The position numbers were made by a program, and so were the translations under genes. The notes beneath the pieces are model-generated. The model was given only the letters and a program-made list of their open reading frames with translations. It had not been told where the DNA came from and ran no database searches. 64,000 nucleotides of DNA from Lotus japonicus. Taxonomy: Eukaryota > Streptophyta > Magnoliopsida > Fabales > Fabaceae. Positions 35,927 to 47,412 of this stretch are shown piece after piece. The stretch's first letter is position 1. Each line of letters begins with the position of its first letter. The stretch lies in assembly GCF_012489685.1 (NCBI RefSeq), contig NC_080046.1:1676501-1740500 (forward strand), read 5' to 3'.

Positions 35927-38900
35927 ATGTATCAGTGGAGGAAGTTCGAGTTCTTTGAGGAGAAGTACGCTTCGAAATGCGTGATTCCCGAGGATGATCA
36001 TGATCATGATGTCGATGTGAAGAACGAGGGGAAGAAGATCGATTGCTGTTCTAGCGGCAGGGGCAAGGTGGTGACTGGTTTTGATGACGGCACCGTTTGC
36101 TTGTTCGATCGAGGACTTAAGTTCAATTACGCTTTTCAACCTCACTCATCGTCTGTTCTTTTTCTTCAGCAGCTCAAGGTTATTGCCATTTTGCATGCTT
36201 GTCTTATTGGAATTTGTTGATTTGGGGAGATGGGCATGTGGGTTCTCCTGTTGTTGAAATTACATGTTTTGGGGAAATGGGTATGTGAATTTTGACAATT
36301 TTGTTTTGTTTGATTGCTGGTTCATACCCTTTGAAAGAATTTGAGGATGAAGATGGGTTTGGGATATGGCCATGTTTTGAAAGTGGAAAACTTTGGGAAT
36401 AAATTTTACTGATTTACAGTTGTAATTGTTTGTTTTTGGGTAAATGGGTATGTGACTTCTGGCCAATGGTTTGTGTCTGATTTGTTGTTGCGGCTTGTTG
36501 AGCATCTTTCGACTGCTTTATTTCTTGTAGTTTTTGAAAATCCTATTTATTGTTGTTTATATTGTAGAAATTTGTGTTAGAGTTCCAGTTCCAGGGTTTA
36601 GTACAACATATATTTACAGGATTGGTAAAGAACTTTTGTGGTTTCAATGCTTTCTTGGGTAGTCCAGGAAAATGCTCAGGATCTTTGAGTTGAAATTGAA
36701 ACTTTTATTTTGTTTGATTAACCAGCAACGGAACTTTCTGGTAACTATTGGGGAAGATGAACAGCTTACCCCTCAGAATTCAGCTTTGTGCCTGAAGGTT
36801 TTTGACCTTGATAAGATGCAGTCTGAAAGTTCAAGCACGGCGAGTCCTGATTGTGTTGGGATATTGCGTATATTCACTAATCAGTTTCCTGAAGCACAGG
36901 TAATGAGAATGTTATGCATACTTGTTACTCTTCATCTTGAGAGAAATGATGATAATAATTGTTTGATTATTTCAGTCCCCCATTTTCATGATTTTGGAAC
37001 TGTTGTATACTGCAGATTACATCCTTTTTAGTCTTAGAAGAAGTGCCACCTATACTACTCATAGCTATTGGCTTAGACAATGGCGCTATTTATTGTATAA
37101 AAGGAGACATTGCACGGGAGCGTATCACCCGTTTTAAGCTTCAGGTGGAAAACCATTCAGACAAAACTCTTTCCTCTATCACTGGTCTTGGGTTTAAGGT
37201 GGATGGCCAATCTCTCCAGTTGTTTGCTGTAACTCCAAGTTCAGTGAGCTTGTTCTCATTGCATGATCAGCCACCAAGAAGGCAAACCCTTGATCAGATT
37301 GGAAGTGGTCTAAACAGTGTTGCAATGAGTGACCGCTCTGTATGCAATCTTTATTCCTTGTTCTCAATTTTTTTTATATATATTATGACTATCATAGCAT
37401 GTTGTCTCTTTGAATGCTAAATGTTTCTATATGTTGACATGAATAGGAGTTGATAATTGGTCGACCAGAGGCAGTATATTTTTATGAAGTTGATGGGCGT
37501 GGTCCTTGTTGGGCTTTTGAAGGAGAAAAAAAATTGCTAGGGTGGTTTCGTGGATACCTTTTGTGTGTTATTGCAGATCAAAGAACAGGAAAGCATACTT
37601 TCAACATCTATGATCTGAAAAATCGTTTAATAGCCCACAGTGTGTTGGTTAAAGAAGTTTCTCATATGCTCTATGAATGGGGTAACATTATACTCATTAT
37701 GACTGACAAGTCAGCTCTATGTATTGGGGAAAAAGATATGGAAAGCAAGTTAGACATGCTATTCAAGAAAAACCTATATACTGTAGCAATTAATATTGTT
37801 CAAACTCAACAAGCAGATGCTGCAGCCACCGCTGAAGTGCTAAGAAAATATGGGGATCATCTGTATAGCAAGCAAGACTATGATGAGGCAATGGCCCAGT
37901 ACATACATACTATTGGTCACCTTGAACCTTCTTATGTGATTCAGAAGTTTCTGGATGCTCAAAGAATCTACAACCTCACAAATTACTTGGAAAAGCTACA
38001 TGAGAAGGGTCTTGCTTCTAAAGATCACACCACACTTCTATTAAACTGTTATACCAAATTGAAAGATGTTGAAAAGTTAAATCTGTTCATTAAAAGCGAA
38101 GATAGCATTGGGGAACTTAAGTTTGATGTGGAAACAGCAATCAGGGTTTGTCGCGCTGCCAATTACCATGAGCATGCAATGTATGTCGCAAAGAAGGCTG
38201 GGAGGCATGAATGGTACTTGAAGATCTTGCTTGAAGATCTTGGTAGATATGAAGAGGCCTTGGAATATATTTCTAGTCTTGAATCAAGTCAGGCAGGGAT
38301 GACAATAAAGGAGTATGGTAAAATTCTAATAGAGCACATGCCAGTGGAGACAATTCAAATTCTCATAAGGCTTTGCACGGAGGATGGCGACAGAAGAGGA
38401 CACTCAAATGGTTTGTATGTGTCTATGTTGCCGTCTCCTGTTGATTTTCTTAGCATTTTTGTCCATCATCCTCAGTCTCTTATGGAATTTCTTGAGGAAT
38501 ATACCAATAAGGTCAAGGACTCACCTGCTCAAGTGGAGATTAACAATACCCTTTTAGAGTTGTATATATCCAATGAATTGAACTTTCCTTCAGTATCACA
38601 AGTTAATGAAGGTGGAGGTTACCTTAGTGGAGCATCTGCAAAATCCATGAATTTAAGTGCTCAGTCCAATAGCTCGCTTGCGGGTCACAAAAGTTCAGAA
38701 GAGGAAAAGGTCCGGTTTCAAAGGCGTGAAAAGGGACTGTGCATGCTTAAGAGTGCATGGCCTCCAGAGGCGGAACATCCACTTTATGATGTTGATTTAG
38801 CTATTATATTATGTGAAATGAATGCGTTCAGAGAAGGGCTTATGTATTTGTATGAAAAGATGAAACTCTATAAAGAAGTGATTGCTTGCTATATGCAGTC

Positions 38901-40782
38901 ACGTGACCATGAAGGGTTAATTGCATGTTGCAAAAGATTGGGCGATTCAGTTAAAGGAGGGGATCCATCTCTTTGGGCTGATCTACTTAAATATTTTGGC
39001 GAGCTTGGAGAAGATTGCTCCAAAGAAGTAAAAGAAGTTTTGAATTACATTGAGAGGGATGATATCTTGCCCCCCATAGTTGTCCTTCAAACTCTATCCA
39101 GAAATCCATTCCTCACACTTTCTGTGGTCAAGGATTACATTGCACGGAAACTTGAGCAGGAATCTAAGATGATCGAGGAGGACAGACATGCTATTGACAA
39201 ATATCAGGTTGAGTCTTTTGCCTTTTTTTCATTGTATACTGTTGGTCTTAATTTTATTTGATAGTTTATATGTTTTATGCATCGTCCATCTTGTGTCCAT
39301 TGCATATAACAAATAGCCCTTTTTATTCATTTTGTTTCGTAATAATGTGAAACTATGAGCAATTTAGACTAAGTAGATACATTCCATTTTATAAACACCT
39401 ACAGCAGACAAGACAATGGTTTTTAAAACTTAAACTGGTTAACTTCAATAACCTAGGGAAACATTGGAAGGATTGTTGTAATATGCAGTTCAGCTTCTTT
39501 TGTTGTTTTTTGTTGTTGTTTAAAAATGGTTCTTTAGAAACTGATATCAGGAATCTTTATATTTAATCCTTATCTCTGATTGAAAAGTCCATTGGGAGCA
39601 ATACTTGGAATGGCGCTCCATAAAGTAGCGCTAGTTGATTTCTGTATGAAGGAAGTTAATATCAATATTTTATCTAAGAATATTTTGAATATCATAGGAT
39701 ATCTATTAGGATTGATTTCCATATTTAATTATTTATTATCTTATTTAATTTAGATTAGAAGGTTACTACAAGTATAATAGATGCGTTTGACACACAACTC
39801 GGATTCCATCACATCACATGTCTCTCATTTTTCTCTTCCCTTAACATGGCATTACAATCTAATGAGAGCAACTGTAATCTGTGCATACTTTGAGGACCTA
39901 CTGTGAATCTGATGAAAATATTTCCCTATCTAAATCATCAATAGACTTATACAATTTATAGATATAACGAAGAGATAAAAACTAAATATATCTCTATCTT
40001 AATAGATACTAATCTAAAATAGAGAAACTACATACTAATCTAAAATAGAGAAATTATATCTAAACCTTATCTCTGTTTCTATGAGATAAGATTAATAACA
40101 CTCCCCCTCAAGCTAAAACTTCCTTAGCTTTAAGAGTTTAAGCTTATAACAAATCTATCCCAGCAAGATATATTTTAATAGGTCCTAATATTTGATGTAA
40201 CAAATCTATCTCAACTCCTAATAGATATCTCAACAACACGCAATAGTTTCTCTGAATATAATATAATTTATTTATTGAGAAATATTTCTTAAATGGTCAT
40301 ACATACTGCTGTGCATCCTGAGAGTCTGTTGTGATACTCTTAATCGTTATGCTTTCTGTAATCATCACTGAATGATTTCTGTGCAGGATGATACACTGGC
40401 AATGAGAAAAGAGATTCAAGATCTGAGAACAAATGCTAGAATTTTTCAGCTTAGCAAATGCACTGCATGCACTTTCACCCTTGATCTGCCTGCTGTGCAC
40501 TTCATGTGCATGCACTCATTCCATTTGCGCTGCCTTGGCGATAATGAAAAAGAATGCCCTGAGTGTGCCCCTGAATATAGGTCTGTCTTAGAAATGAAGA
40601 GAAACTTAGAACAAAATTCTAAGGACCAGGACAGGTTTTTTCATCAAGTTAAAAACTCTAAAGACGGGTTTTCTGTCATTGCCGAATATTTCGGGAAAGG
40701 GATCATCAGCAAAACAAGTAATGGGTCCACTTCTGTTCTCAGATCTGGAAGTGCACCATCCAGCAGTGGCTTCGGAGGTTAA
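35927..40782 (+). CDS. VPS11: Vacuolar protein sorting-associated protein 11 (VPS11, CORVET/HOPS core)
   Basis: Shared core subunit of the HOPS and CORVET tethering complexes acting at late endosome and vacuole membranes. Five exons: 35927-36178, 36726-36899, 37016-37339, 37447-39207 and 40387-40782, all GT-AG and in frame, giving 968 residues. It starts MYQWRKFEFFEEKYASK. The N-terminal half is a beta-propeller (GKVVTGFDDGTVCLFDRG, IGRPEAVYFYEVDGRGPCW). A helical clathrin-heavy-chain-repeat region follows (about 400-560: YGDHLYSKQDYDEAMAQYI, AGRHEWYLKILLEDLGRYEE). The C-terminus has a RING-H2 finger: C862, C865, C878, H880, H883, C886, C894, C897. Length agrees with plant VPS11 (about 930-960). 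Intron 4 (39208-40386) carries copia-derived sequence. Confidence 0.97.
39650..40260 (-). mobile_element. Truncated Ty1/copia 3' end (polypurine tract plus LTR) in VPS11 intron 4
   Basis: On the minus strand at about 40100-40120 the sequence reads AGCTTGAGGGGGAGTGTTAT. A purine tract GAGGGGGAG directly followed by TGTT is the usual junction between the body and 3' LTR of plant copia elements. The presumed LTR runs leftwards; it contains a 30-bp tandem duplication (TTTCTCTATTTTAGATTAGT). The inner edge of the body is at about 40120-40260. The outer LTR end and target duplications were not located, so the limits are approximate. Confidence 0.5.
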
Positions 40783-42498
40783 CTGTTTTGTGCTACTTCC
40801 TTTCAGCTTTTTTCTCCATACAATACTGAACAAGCTGGGATCTGGATATAGGATGAAATTTACTATTTTTTGGGCTGAGGCTTCTCCATTTCTTCTCGTT
40901 GTCCCGCCTCCATATCCTAGTGTCCAAGCTTCAAATTTTGCATACTGTGTTATATTTTATTGAGGACTGGCTCATTCATCAAGGACCTGAGTTGTCTTGC
41001 CATTATGCCTCTGGTAGTATGGATCTGAACAGAAGAATTTCTTGACAGGCTTTCCTTGATGGAAATATTGGACAAATATTTAGGGCAATGCGAGGTTTAT
41101 TAGGTATGAATGCAGGTGATACTTTCTTTCTGAGTTTTCATTGTGTAAAAATAAGACGGATTGAAGTCATGCAGATGAGTTATTTTGTTTTAAATTTTTG
41201 TGAAGCTCATGGGAAATAGTAACTTTAAGTTATGTCTTTTTTAGCCTGTTGCTATTGATTTTTGTGGATTTGATATCCAATTTGTTATTTTCTTATTTTG
41301 TTATAAGTTCCATTATTTTCTTCTTTTGTTATATGTTCCATTATTTGCTTTCTATTTATTTAAATCTCTAGGATTGCACTAGTGATGGGGAGTAAGGAGT
41401 TTATGCTGCAAGGAGATCAGGAGTTGAGATTTTATTGGCACGATTGTATTAAGTCATAAATAACTCAAGTGGTAGGAGTTGGGGACATATGAGTTGGGTA
41501 GAGAGAGTCTAGGGATCGATTGCTAGCATGTGCAATTTATCTTTTCGATGTAAAAAAAAAACATTAACTCATAAATTGTCATCATGAAAAACTTGAGGGC
41601 TGAAGAGATTTTTGTAGATTTCCATATCAACGTTATAAATTGTGATTTAGAATACTCATGAAGTATTCCATTTTTTATGGCCAGATTAAGTATTGCAGTA
41701 CAAAAAGAATCACGGATGACAAATGTATTAAAAGGATTATTAGTTGACTTAATTACTAGACCAGGCATAAAATTTCCAGCAATTAAATCATTACATGAAT
41801 TTGAAAATAAAATAATTGAAATTGATAGAGATTCCGGAAAGTGATAAAGGAGAGTGTTGTTTCTTCTTCATTTTATAACCTTTTTGGCTTCCAGCTGAGC
41901 AGAGATTGACAAAAACAACGTCTGACAGCTAATCCTATAAATTAAATTGTAAAATCCCAAATCAAAATCATGATGAATTTTTGGTACATTAGGAAAATAA
42001 ATCATAAATAATTTAAACCTGGAAAAAAATAATATTTAGACTTTTACACAATTGAACTGGTCCCCATCTCCTTTAGCTCTCACCCACACACCACCACCCA
42101 TCATCATCATTCATTCATCATCAACAACAATTAACAATTTTCAGTCCAAACCCAACCCCAATTCCTAACATTAACAATCCATTGTTCCAATTTCAAACCC
42201 TTTAGAAAAATGACAATGGCCCCTTAACATTTCAATTCCAATTCCCTCAATCCCTCACCCACCAATCATAATTATCATCAACAACAACAACTATAACAAA
42301 CAAGTAACCTTTTTTTAGTCCAACCCCAAATCCTAATAATCTTCAATGTTCCCAAAACAATTTTTTAGGGTTCCAATTTCAAACCCCTAGAAAAGTTTTG
42401 GTTTTCATTCTTTACCCTTTCTTCCTCAAGCACTAGCAGAACCACCCCAACCGACCCATCATCACAATATCCACCAAGTTTGGATTTTGACGTTGAAA
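40783..42498. other. Intergenic region VPS11 to TPR gene
   Basis: VPS11 3' UTR (at least to about 41250), AT-rich DNA, then the likely promoter and 5' UTR of the next gene (42060-42498), rich in CA/CAT words such as CACCACCACCCATCATCATC. No other gene recognised. Confidence 0.45.
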
Positions 42499-44910
42499 AT
42501 GGCCACGAGGGGCACCAGATCGGAGAAGGTGCGGCGAATCTTCCAACAATTCGACGCCAACCGCGATGGGGGTCTCAACCGTGAAGAGATGGCGTCGCTG
42601 GTGGGTGCGGTGAACCCTAGGGTGAAGTTCAGCGACGAGCAAATCAACGCCATTCTCGACGAGGTTTTCCGAACCTACGGCGAGTTCATCGACGGCGACA
42701 AGGGGCTCACCTACGACGGCCTCCTCCGGACCTACGACGACGGCGCCGGCGATGTGGACAGGGACTTCGACGCCCTCGGCCTTGACCTCAATGCTGATGA
42801 AGCTGTTACCGGCGGTACGACCAAGGTGGCAGCGTCAGAGGCCTCGTCGTCGTCGATTGTGGACGAGAGGATGGCGGTGGAGTCGCAGAAGAAGCAGCGG
42901 ACGGCGGCGTGGGCGGTCTCGCCGAATCACGGCATCGTGTTCGACGACACTTGGAAGATCGTGGATGACTTGGAGATTCTGGTGAAGAGGCTGAAGCAGA
43001 AGCAGGTGAAGGATGGGAAGCTGAAGGGTGAGAATTTTGATGCTTATTCTGATGCGGGTTGGTCGCGCGAGTTGGGGCCTTCCACTGAGATTTCTGAGAA
43101 GAGGGTGATGTGGGAGGAGTCAGGGCATGATTATGCAGTTTTTGTGAAGGAATTGGGAGGTTTGAGAGGTAGGGCTGACAGTGCTAGATCAAGGGAAGAA
43201 GCTTTTGATGGACACATGGCAATTGGCAGGGTTTTGTATGAGCATCAGTTGTTTAAGGAGGCATTGGTTAGTTTCAAGAGGGCTTGTGAGTTGCAACCAG
43301 TTGATGTCAGGCCTCATTTTAGGGCTGGTAACTGTTTCTATGTTCTTGGCAGGTACAAGGAGGCCAAGGAAGAGTTCCTGTTGGCACTTGAGTCTGCTGA
43401 GGCTGGTGGAAATCAGTGGGCTTATTTGTTGCCCCAGATTTATGTCAACCTTGGAATTGCATTGGAAGGTGAAGGCATGGTTTTGAGTGCCTGTGAGTAT
43501 TATAGGGAGGCTGCGATTCTCTGTCCGACACATTTTAGAGCTTTGAAACTCTTAGGTAGTGCCCTTTTCGGTGTAGGCGAATATAGGGCTGCTGTGAAGG
43601 CGCTTGAGGAAGCTATTTTCATGAAGCCGGATTATGCCGATGCGCATTGCGATCTTGCTTCGGCTCTGCATGCCATGGGTGAGGATGAGAGGGCAATTGA
43701 GGTGTTTCAGAAGGCTATTGATTTGAAACCTGGTCATATTGATGCGCTTTACAATTTAGGGGGGCTGTATATGGACCTGGGAAGGTTTCAGAGGGCTTCG
43801 GAGATGTACACTAGGGTTTTGGCTGTGTGGCCTAACCATTGGCGAGCACAGCTGAACAAGGCCGTGTCGCTGCTGGGAGCTTCGGAGACTGAGGAAGCCA
43901 AAAGAGCTTTGAAGGAAGCTCTGAAAATGACAAACAGGGTTGAGTTGCATGATGCAATATCACACTTGAAGCAGCTGCAGAAAAAGAAGAACAAAACCAA
44001 TGGGAGTGTTCCTGGAGAGTCTGCATTTGTTATAATTGAGCCATCCAAGTTTAAGACAGTCGGGGAAAAGACTACAACGAGGCAGGAACTAGCCAGTGCC
44101 TTACAGATCAGGGCACTTCAGAGGGTTACTAGGTTGACTCGTTGCAGTGTGGAGCTTTTGAAGAAGGAAATGAGTGAAAATGATGTGCCGGTGTCCTATT
44201 CCGGTAGTGGAGTGCCTCAAAAATCCATCCGTAAGCCGAATTTGGAAGAAACCCTTCGCAGATTGCTTAGTTTCCTAAAGCCTGAGACTTTTCAAGGAGC
44301 TGTCAAAGCCATTAATGAGAGGATTCTTTCTGTTTTGGATGAAAGTGGTTCAGGCAGGCTTGATCTGGGAATGTTTTTTGCTATTCTTGCTCCTATTTGT
44401 GGTGGTCCCTCAGAGAGACGGAAGAGGATTGCCTTTGATGCACTTTTATGGCGTCCCATGAATGAGGATGGTGCTAATATCAGGAAAATTGATGCTGCTA
44501 CATACATCAAGCTGTTAAGGGCTGTTTATGTTCCTTCCATAGGGGCTAGTGAGTTAATGGAAGTTCGCGGGGACGCAGACACTTCAATGGTGTCGTTCTC
44601 TGAGTTTCTAGTCATGTTTGATGATCCAGATTGGGGTTTTGGCATCATGCCTACTCTACTGAAGCTTGAAGCAGGGGATCGAAACCGACACGGCAACACG
44701 GTGTGCTCAATTTGCCACTACCCCATTATTGGTTCCCGCTTTAAGGAGATAAAGTCTCATTTTAGCTTGTGTAACCAATGCTACAGTGAGGGGAAGGTGC
44801 CTTCTACAATTAAGCAAGAAGAGTACAGATTTAAGGAGTATGGAAGTGAGGGTGAAGCAATGAAAGATAAGTGTATGTGCTTTAATTTACAATCCCGTAA
44901 TGAACCGTAG
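42499..44910 (+). CDS. Calcium-binding TPR-repeat protein (At1g05150/At2g32450 type)
   Basis: One uninterrupted exon of 803 residues plus TAG. The ATG at 42499 is chosen because it starts the conserved MATRGTRSEKVRRIF; there is no upstream ATG in frame. An EF-hand loop at residues 19-30 (DANRDGGLNREE) has all liganding positions; a weaker second one follows (GEFIDGDKGLTYDG). Residues about 238-477 form a TPR array (LYEHQLFKEALVSFKRACEL, GEYRAAVKALEEAIFMKPDY, GEDERAIEVFQKAIDLKPGH, GRFQRASEMYTRVLAVWPNH). A further EF-like domain follows (VLDESGSGRLDLGMFFAIL), and a Cys/His-rich C-terminus (CSICHYPIIGS...CNQCYSEG, residues about 735-760) could bind zinc. This architecture matches the plant 'calcium-binding tetratricopeptide family', of unclear molecular role. 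Coding GC is markedly higher at the 5' end than in neighbouring DNA. Confidence 0.93.
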   Translation: MATRGTRSEKVRRIFQQFDANRDGGLNREEMASLVGAVNPRVKFSDEQINAILDEVFRTYGEFIDGDKGLTYDGLLRTYDDGAGDVDRDFDALGLDLNADEAVTGGTTKVAASEASSSSIVDERMAVESQKKQRTAAWAVSPNHGIVFDDTWKIVDDLEILVKRLKQKQVKDGKLKGENFDAYSDAGWSRELGPSTEISEKRVMWEESGHDYAVFVKELGGLRGRADSARSREEAFDGHMAIGRVLYEHQLFKEALVSFKRACELQPVDVRPHFRAGNCFYVLGRYKEAKEEFLLALESAEAGGNQWAYLLPQIYVNLGIALEGEGMVLSACEYYREAAILCPTHFRALKLLGSALFGVGEYRAAVKALEEAIFMKPDYADAHCDLASALHAMGEDERAIEVFQKAIDLKPGHIDALYNLGGLYMDLGRFQRASEMYTRVLAVWPNHWRAQLNKAVSLLGASETEEAKRALKEALKMTNRVELHDAISHLKQLQKKKNKTNGSVPGESAFVIIEPSKFKTVGEKTTTRQELASALQIRALQRVTRLTRCSVELLKKEMSENDVPVSYSGSGVPQKSIRKPNLEETLRRLLSFLKPETFQGAVKAINERILSVLDESGSGRLDLGMFFAILAPICGGPSERRKRIAFDALLWRPMNEDGANIRKIDAATYIKLLRAVYVPSIGASELMEVRGDADTSMVSFSEFLVMFDDPDWGFGIMPTLLKLEAGDRNRHGNTVCSICHYPIIGSRFKEIKSHFSLCNQCYSEGKVPSTIKQEEYRFKEYGSEGEAMKDKCMCFNLQSRNEP

Positions 44911-46582
44911 ATAGAGGAATTTAATTTAATTTTTTTCTTTTCATATTTTGTTCTGTTATCTTGTATTTTTCCAAGTTGCTATGCTAGCTTTTCTGTGTGA
45001 AATATCTAGATCACGTGTTCACCTGGTGTTTTGTCTAATAATTGTTTGGGGTGGCTGCTTCAATGCTTTAGTAACTGTTTATAGTTATTTTATGACCTTT
45101 GTTTCAAGTTAACCATGTGTATTTATCATGCTTCTTTATCCCTTCTTGCTATTGGGAATGAAGCTTCAACTTTGACACATGAAGCCTGTAAATTCTGTTC
45201 AGATTACTGTGATTCAAATGCTAATTGTATGTCTAGTGTTTAATGGTGGATAGATTAGATTTTTGGGAGTTGTCCTTATTATGTTATTTTGCTTGTACAG
45301 CTTAAGTATTGGGAGTACATTACATTGGAAATCCTTCTACAATTGATTTTTTAGCCAGAATAATCTTTTTAATCTTTTTCTGAACAAAGAAAAGCTGATC
45401 CAGACATGCTAACACTAATTACCTCTGTGTTGCTCTAATTATCATAAATTTCATCTTGTAATTATTATAAATTTAATATCAAACATATTTATTACTTGTG
45501 CTTTTCCACTTTTGGTCAAACTTTGAGATGTAATCAAGTTATATCTAAGTGGATTTAAGTAAGTGTGATTAATCTGGTAATGCACGTGCAATTAAGGTGT
45601 TTAGTGTTGAATATATGACAATTATGGCAATGCATGATGAATGAAGGATATGATTGCAATAATAATTACAGAAAGAGCAATGTCTTTCTGTTTATTTTAT
45701 TTTATTCTTTCTATGATTCTTACAAAGCTCAAGCATTTTTTTCCTGTTCGTTACCTTGCACAACCACTCTTCCTCAAGAGTCAAGATGAGTGGTAGATAT
45801 CTAAAAGAAGAGAGTTAACATAGCAATAAGAATTTCAATGTCCAAGCTGCCAGTCAAAGTGCCCATAAAACAGTGGTAATGGTTCCACACCAGCACCAGG
45901 CATTTGGACCTATGCAGCAAAGTTCTCTAGGCCTCCTCTGGAAAAACTATAGACGATTGATTTTTGTAATCAATGCTTAAGATTAATTTAAATAAAAACC
46001 CGCTTATTAAATTAAATAGTTTATGATGATTTATTTGCTACAGAGAATCTGAATTTCCAGCACTAGTGGTGCAAGAAGCTCAGTCATTCGTTCAACATCT
46101 TAGTGGTGCAAGAAGCTCAATCATTTGTTCAACATCTTACTCTACCTTGTTAGAGTGGGGAGGTGTGAAGCATGAAGACTTCTCCTTTTCAGAAAAATTA
46201 AAACTTTGAAAATGTTACAATAGGTCATCAAACTTCATTTGAGAATGTCACTTGTTTTTATATTCGCCCTTTGTACTCCACATAATGTATAATGTATATA
46301 CTTCAAGTGCATATCAGGTGAGAACATGCAAATTGAGAAGTAATCTTGACCATACAATCATTTTTGGATGGTTAAAACATTAACTATTTGTATACTTAAA
46401 CTACTATGCTCCACATATATAGTGTCCTAATGTCCCATATTTTAGACATTACACATGTGGTGTACAATGCTTATGTGATGTTATGAATCAACTGTCTTAA
46501 AAGTTTAAAAGATTGGGCGAAGTCTCATTCATCACTAGCCGAATAGACCCTTGTATTGTATGGACATAGAGGCACCACTTCC
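44911..46582. other. Intergenic AT-rich DNA
   Basis: 3' UTR of the TPR gene, then AT-rich sequence without a recognised gene. A 37-bp perfect-order tandem pair (TAGTGGTGCAAGAAGCTCA...) lies at 46064-46137. Confidence 0.4.
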
Positions 46583-46910
46583 TCACGAGGAGAATCTAGA
46601 GCCACCAAAGCACATTGAAGCCTTGCACCCATTCCTGCCAGAAAATGTGCTTGAGCGTTCCCTCTCGCGGCACATGTCCAACTTGAACCTCCCAATTCCG
46701 CTCCGTGCGAGGAGCAAATGAAGATCCATTAACAGCCTGCTATACTGATGAAAATCCACACCTTGCTTCCCTACCATGCAGACCAACTCTAAGCAATCTG
46801 ACCCGCATATTATTTTCCTACAATTCTTGTTCCATGCGAGTTTCAAACTCATTGTCAAGGCTTGCATTTCTGCATATAAGGAATCTCCGCCAGCACGACT
46901 CCTTTAAAGT
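46583..46910 (-). pseudogene. LINE RNase H-like fragment
   Basis: The minus strand reads GDSLYAEMQALTMSLKLAWN, NCRKIICGSDCLELVCMV, then YSRLLMDLHLLLARSGIGRFKLDMCRERERSS. This matches the RNase H-like (RVT_3) domain of plant non-LTR elements, including the conserved E (AEMQAL) and D (GSDCLE). A frameshift near 46880 separates the start, and the preceding DG motif is lost. No flanking LINE sequence or tail was found. Confidence 0.75.
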
Positions 46911-47133
46911 AAGTAAAGTAAATACTCAATTTATAGGGTAAAGTAAATCCGTGTTAATTGAATATTTTTATTAATTTTTCAATTTAATAATTATTATTAA
47001 TAGTGTGATGAGTTAATTTATCTTCTAAAATGAATCGACTCGAGGAGATAAAAGGGGCATTAAAACGCTCTTATAGAGGAGAGGCAAGCCTTTGTTTATC
47101 TCAATTCTCAATCTCTCTCTCTCTCAAATTCTG

Positions 47134-47412
47134 ATGGCGAATCAAGGCAAGAAGAGCTTTTCCCTCTCTAGGGTTTCTGAATCCCCCGTCGTCCGCCACA
47201 CCAAGGAAGCGGTCTCCGACGCCGCCTTCGTCGCCAAGAAGCTCCTCCGCAGCACCGGCAAGGCCGCGTGGATCGTCGGAACCACCTTCCTCGTCCTCGT
47301 CGTTCCTCTCGTCGTCGCCATGGACCGTGAGCAGCAGATCAACGAGCTCGAGTCCCAACAGGCTAGCATCCTCGGAACCCCCTCTCCCCACTCCATCCCC
47401 CTTCAAAACTAA
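47134..47412 (+). CDS. TOM9-2: Mitochondrial import receptor subunit TOM9 (TOM22 homologue)
   Basis: Small plant form of TOM22 in the outer mitochondrial membrane translocase. Single exon, 92 residues. It starts [20 protein letters not shown]; the cytosolic segment ([26 protein letters not shown]) leads into one transmembrane helix at about residues 44-63 ([20 protein letters not shown]), followed by [18 protein letters not shown] in the intermembrane space. Plant TOM9 lacks the large acidic receptor domain of fungal TOM22, as here. The 5' side shows a CT run (CTCTCTCTCTC at about 47111-47125) and a possible TATA (CTTATAGAGG, about 47070). Coding GC is high compared with its surroundings. Confidence 0.93.
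   Translation: MANQGKKSFSLSRVSESPVVRHTKEAVSDAAFVAKKLLRSTGKAAWIVGTTFLVLVVPLVVAMDREQQINELESQQASILGTPSPHSIPLQN

Noticed and set aside
35783..36145. 120-codon minus-strand frame over the VPS11 start
   Set aside because: It is the reverse of the VPS11 first exon and its GC-rich leader; no domain.
47101..47406. 101-codon minus-strand frame over TOM9
   Set aside because: It is antisense to a high-GC coding exon; the plus-strand frame has a clear family match.
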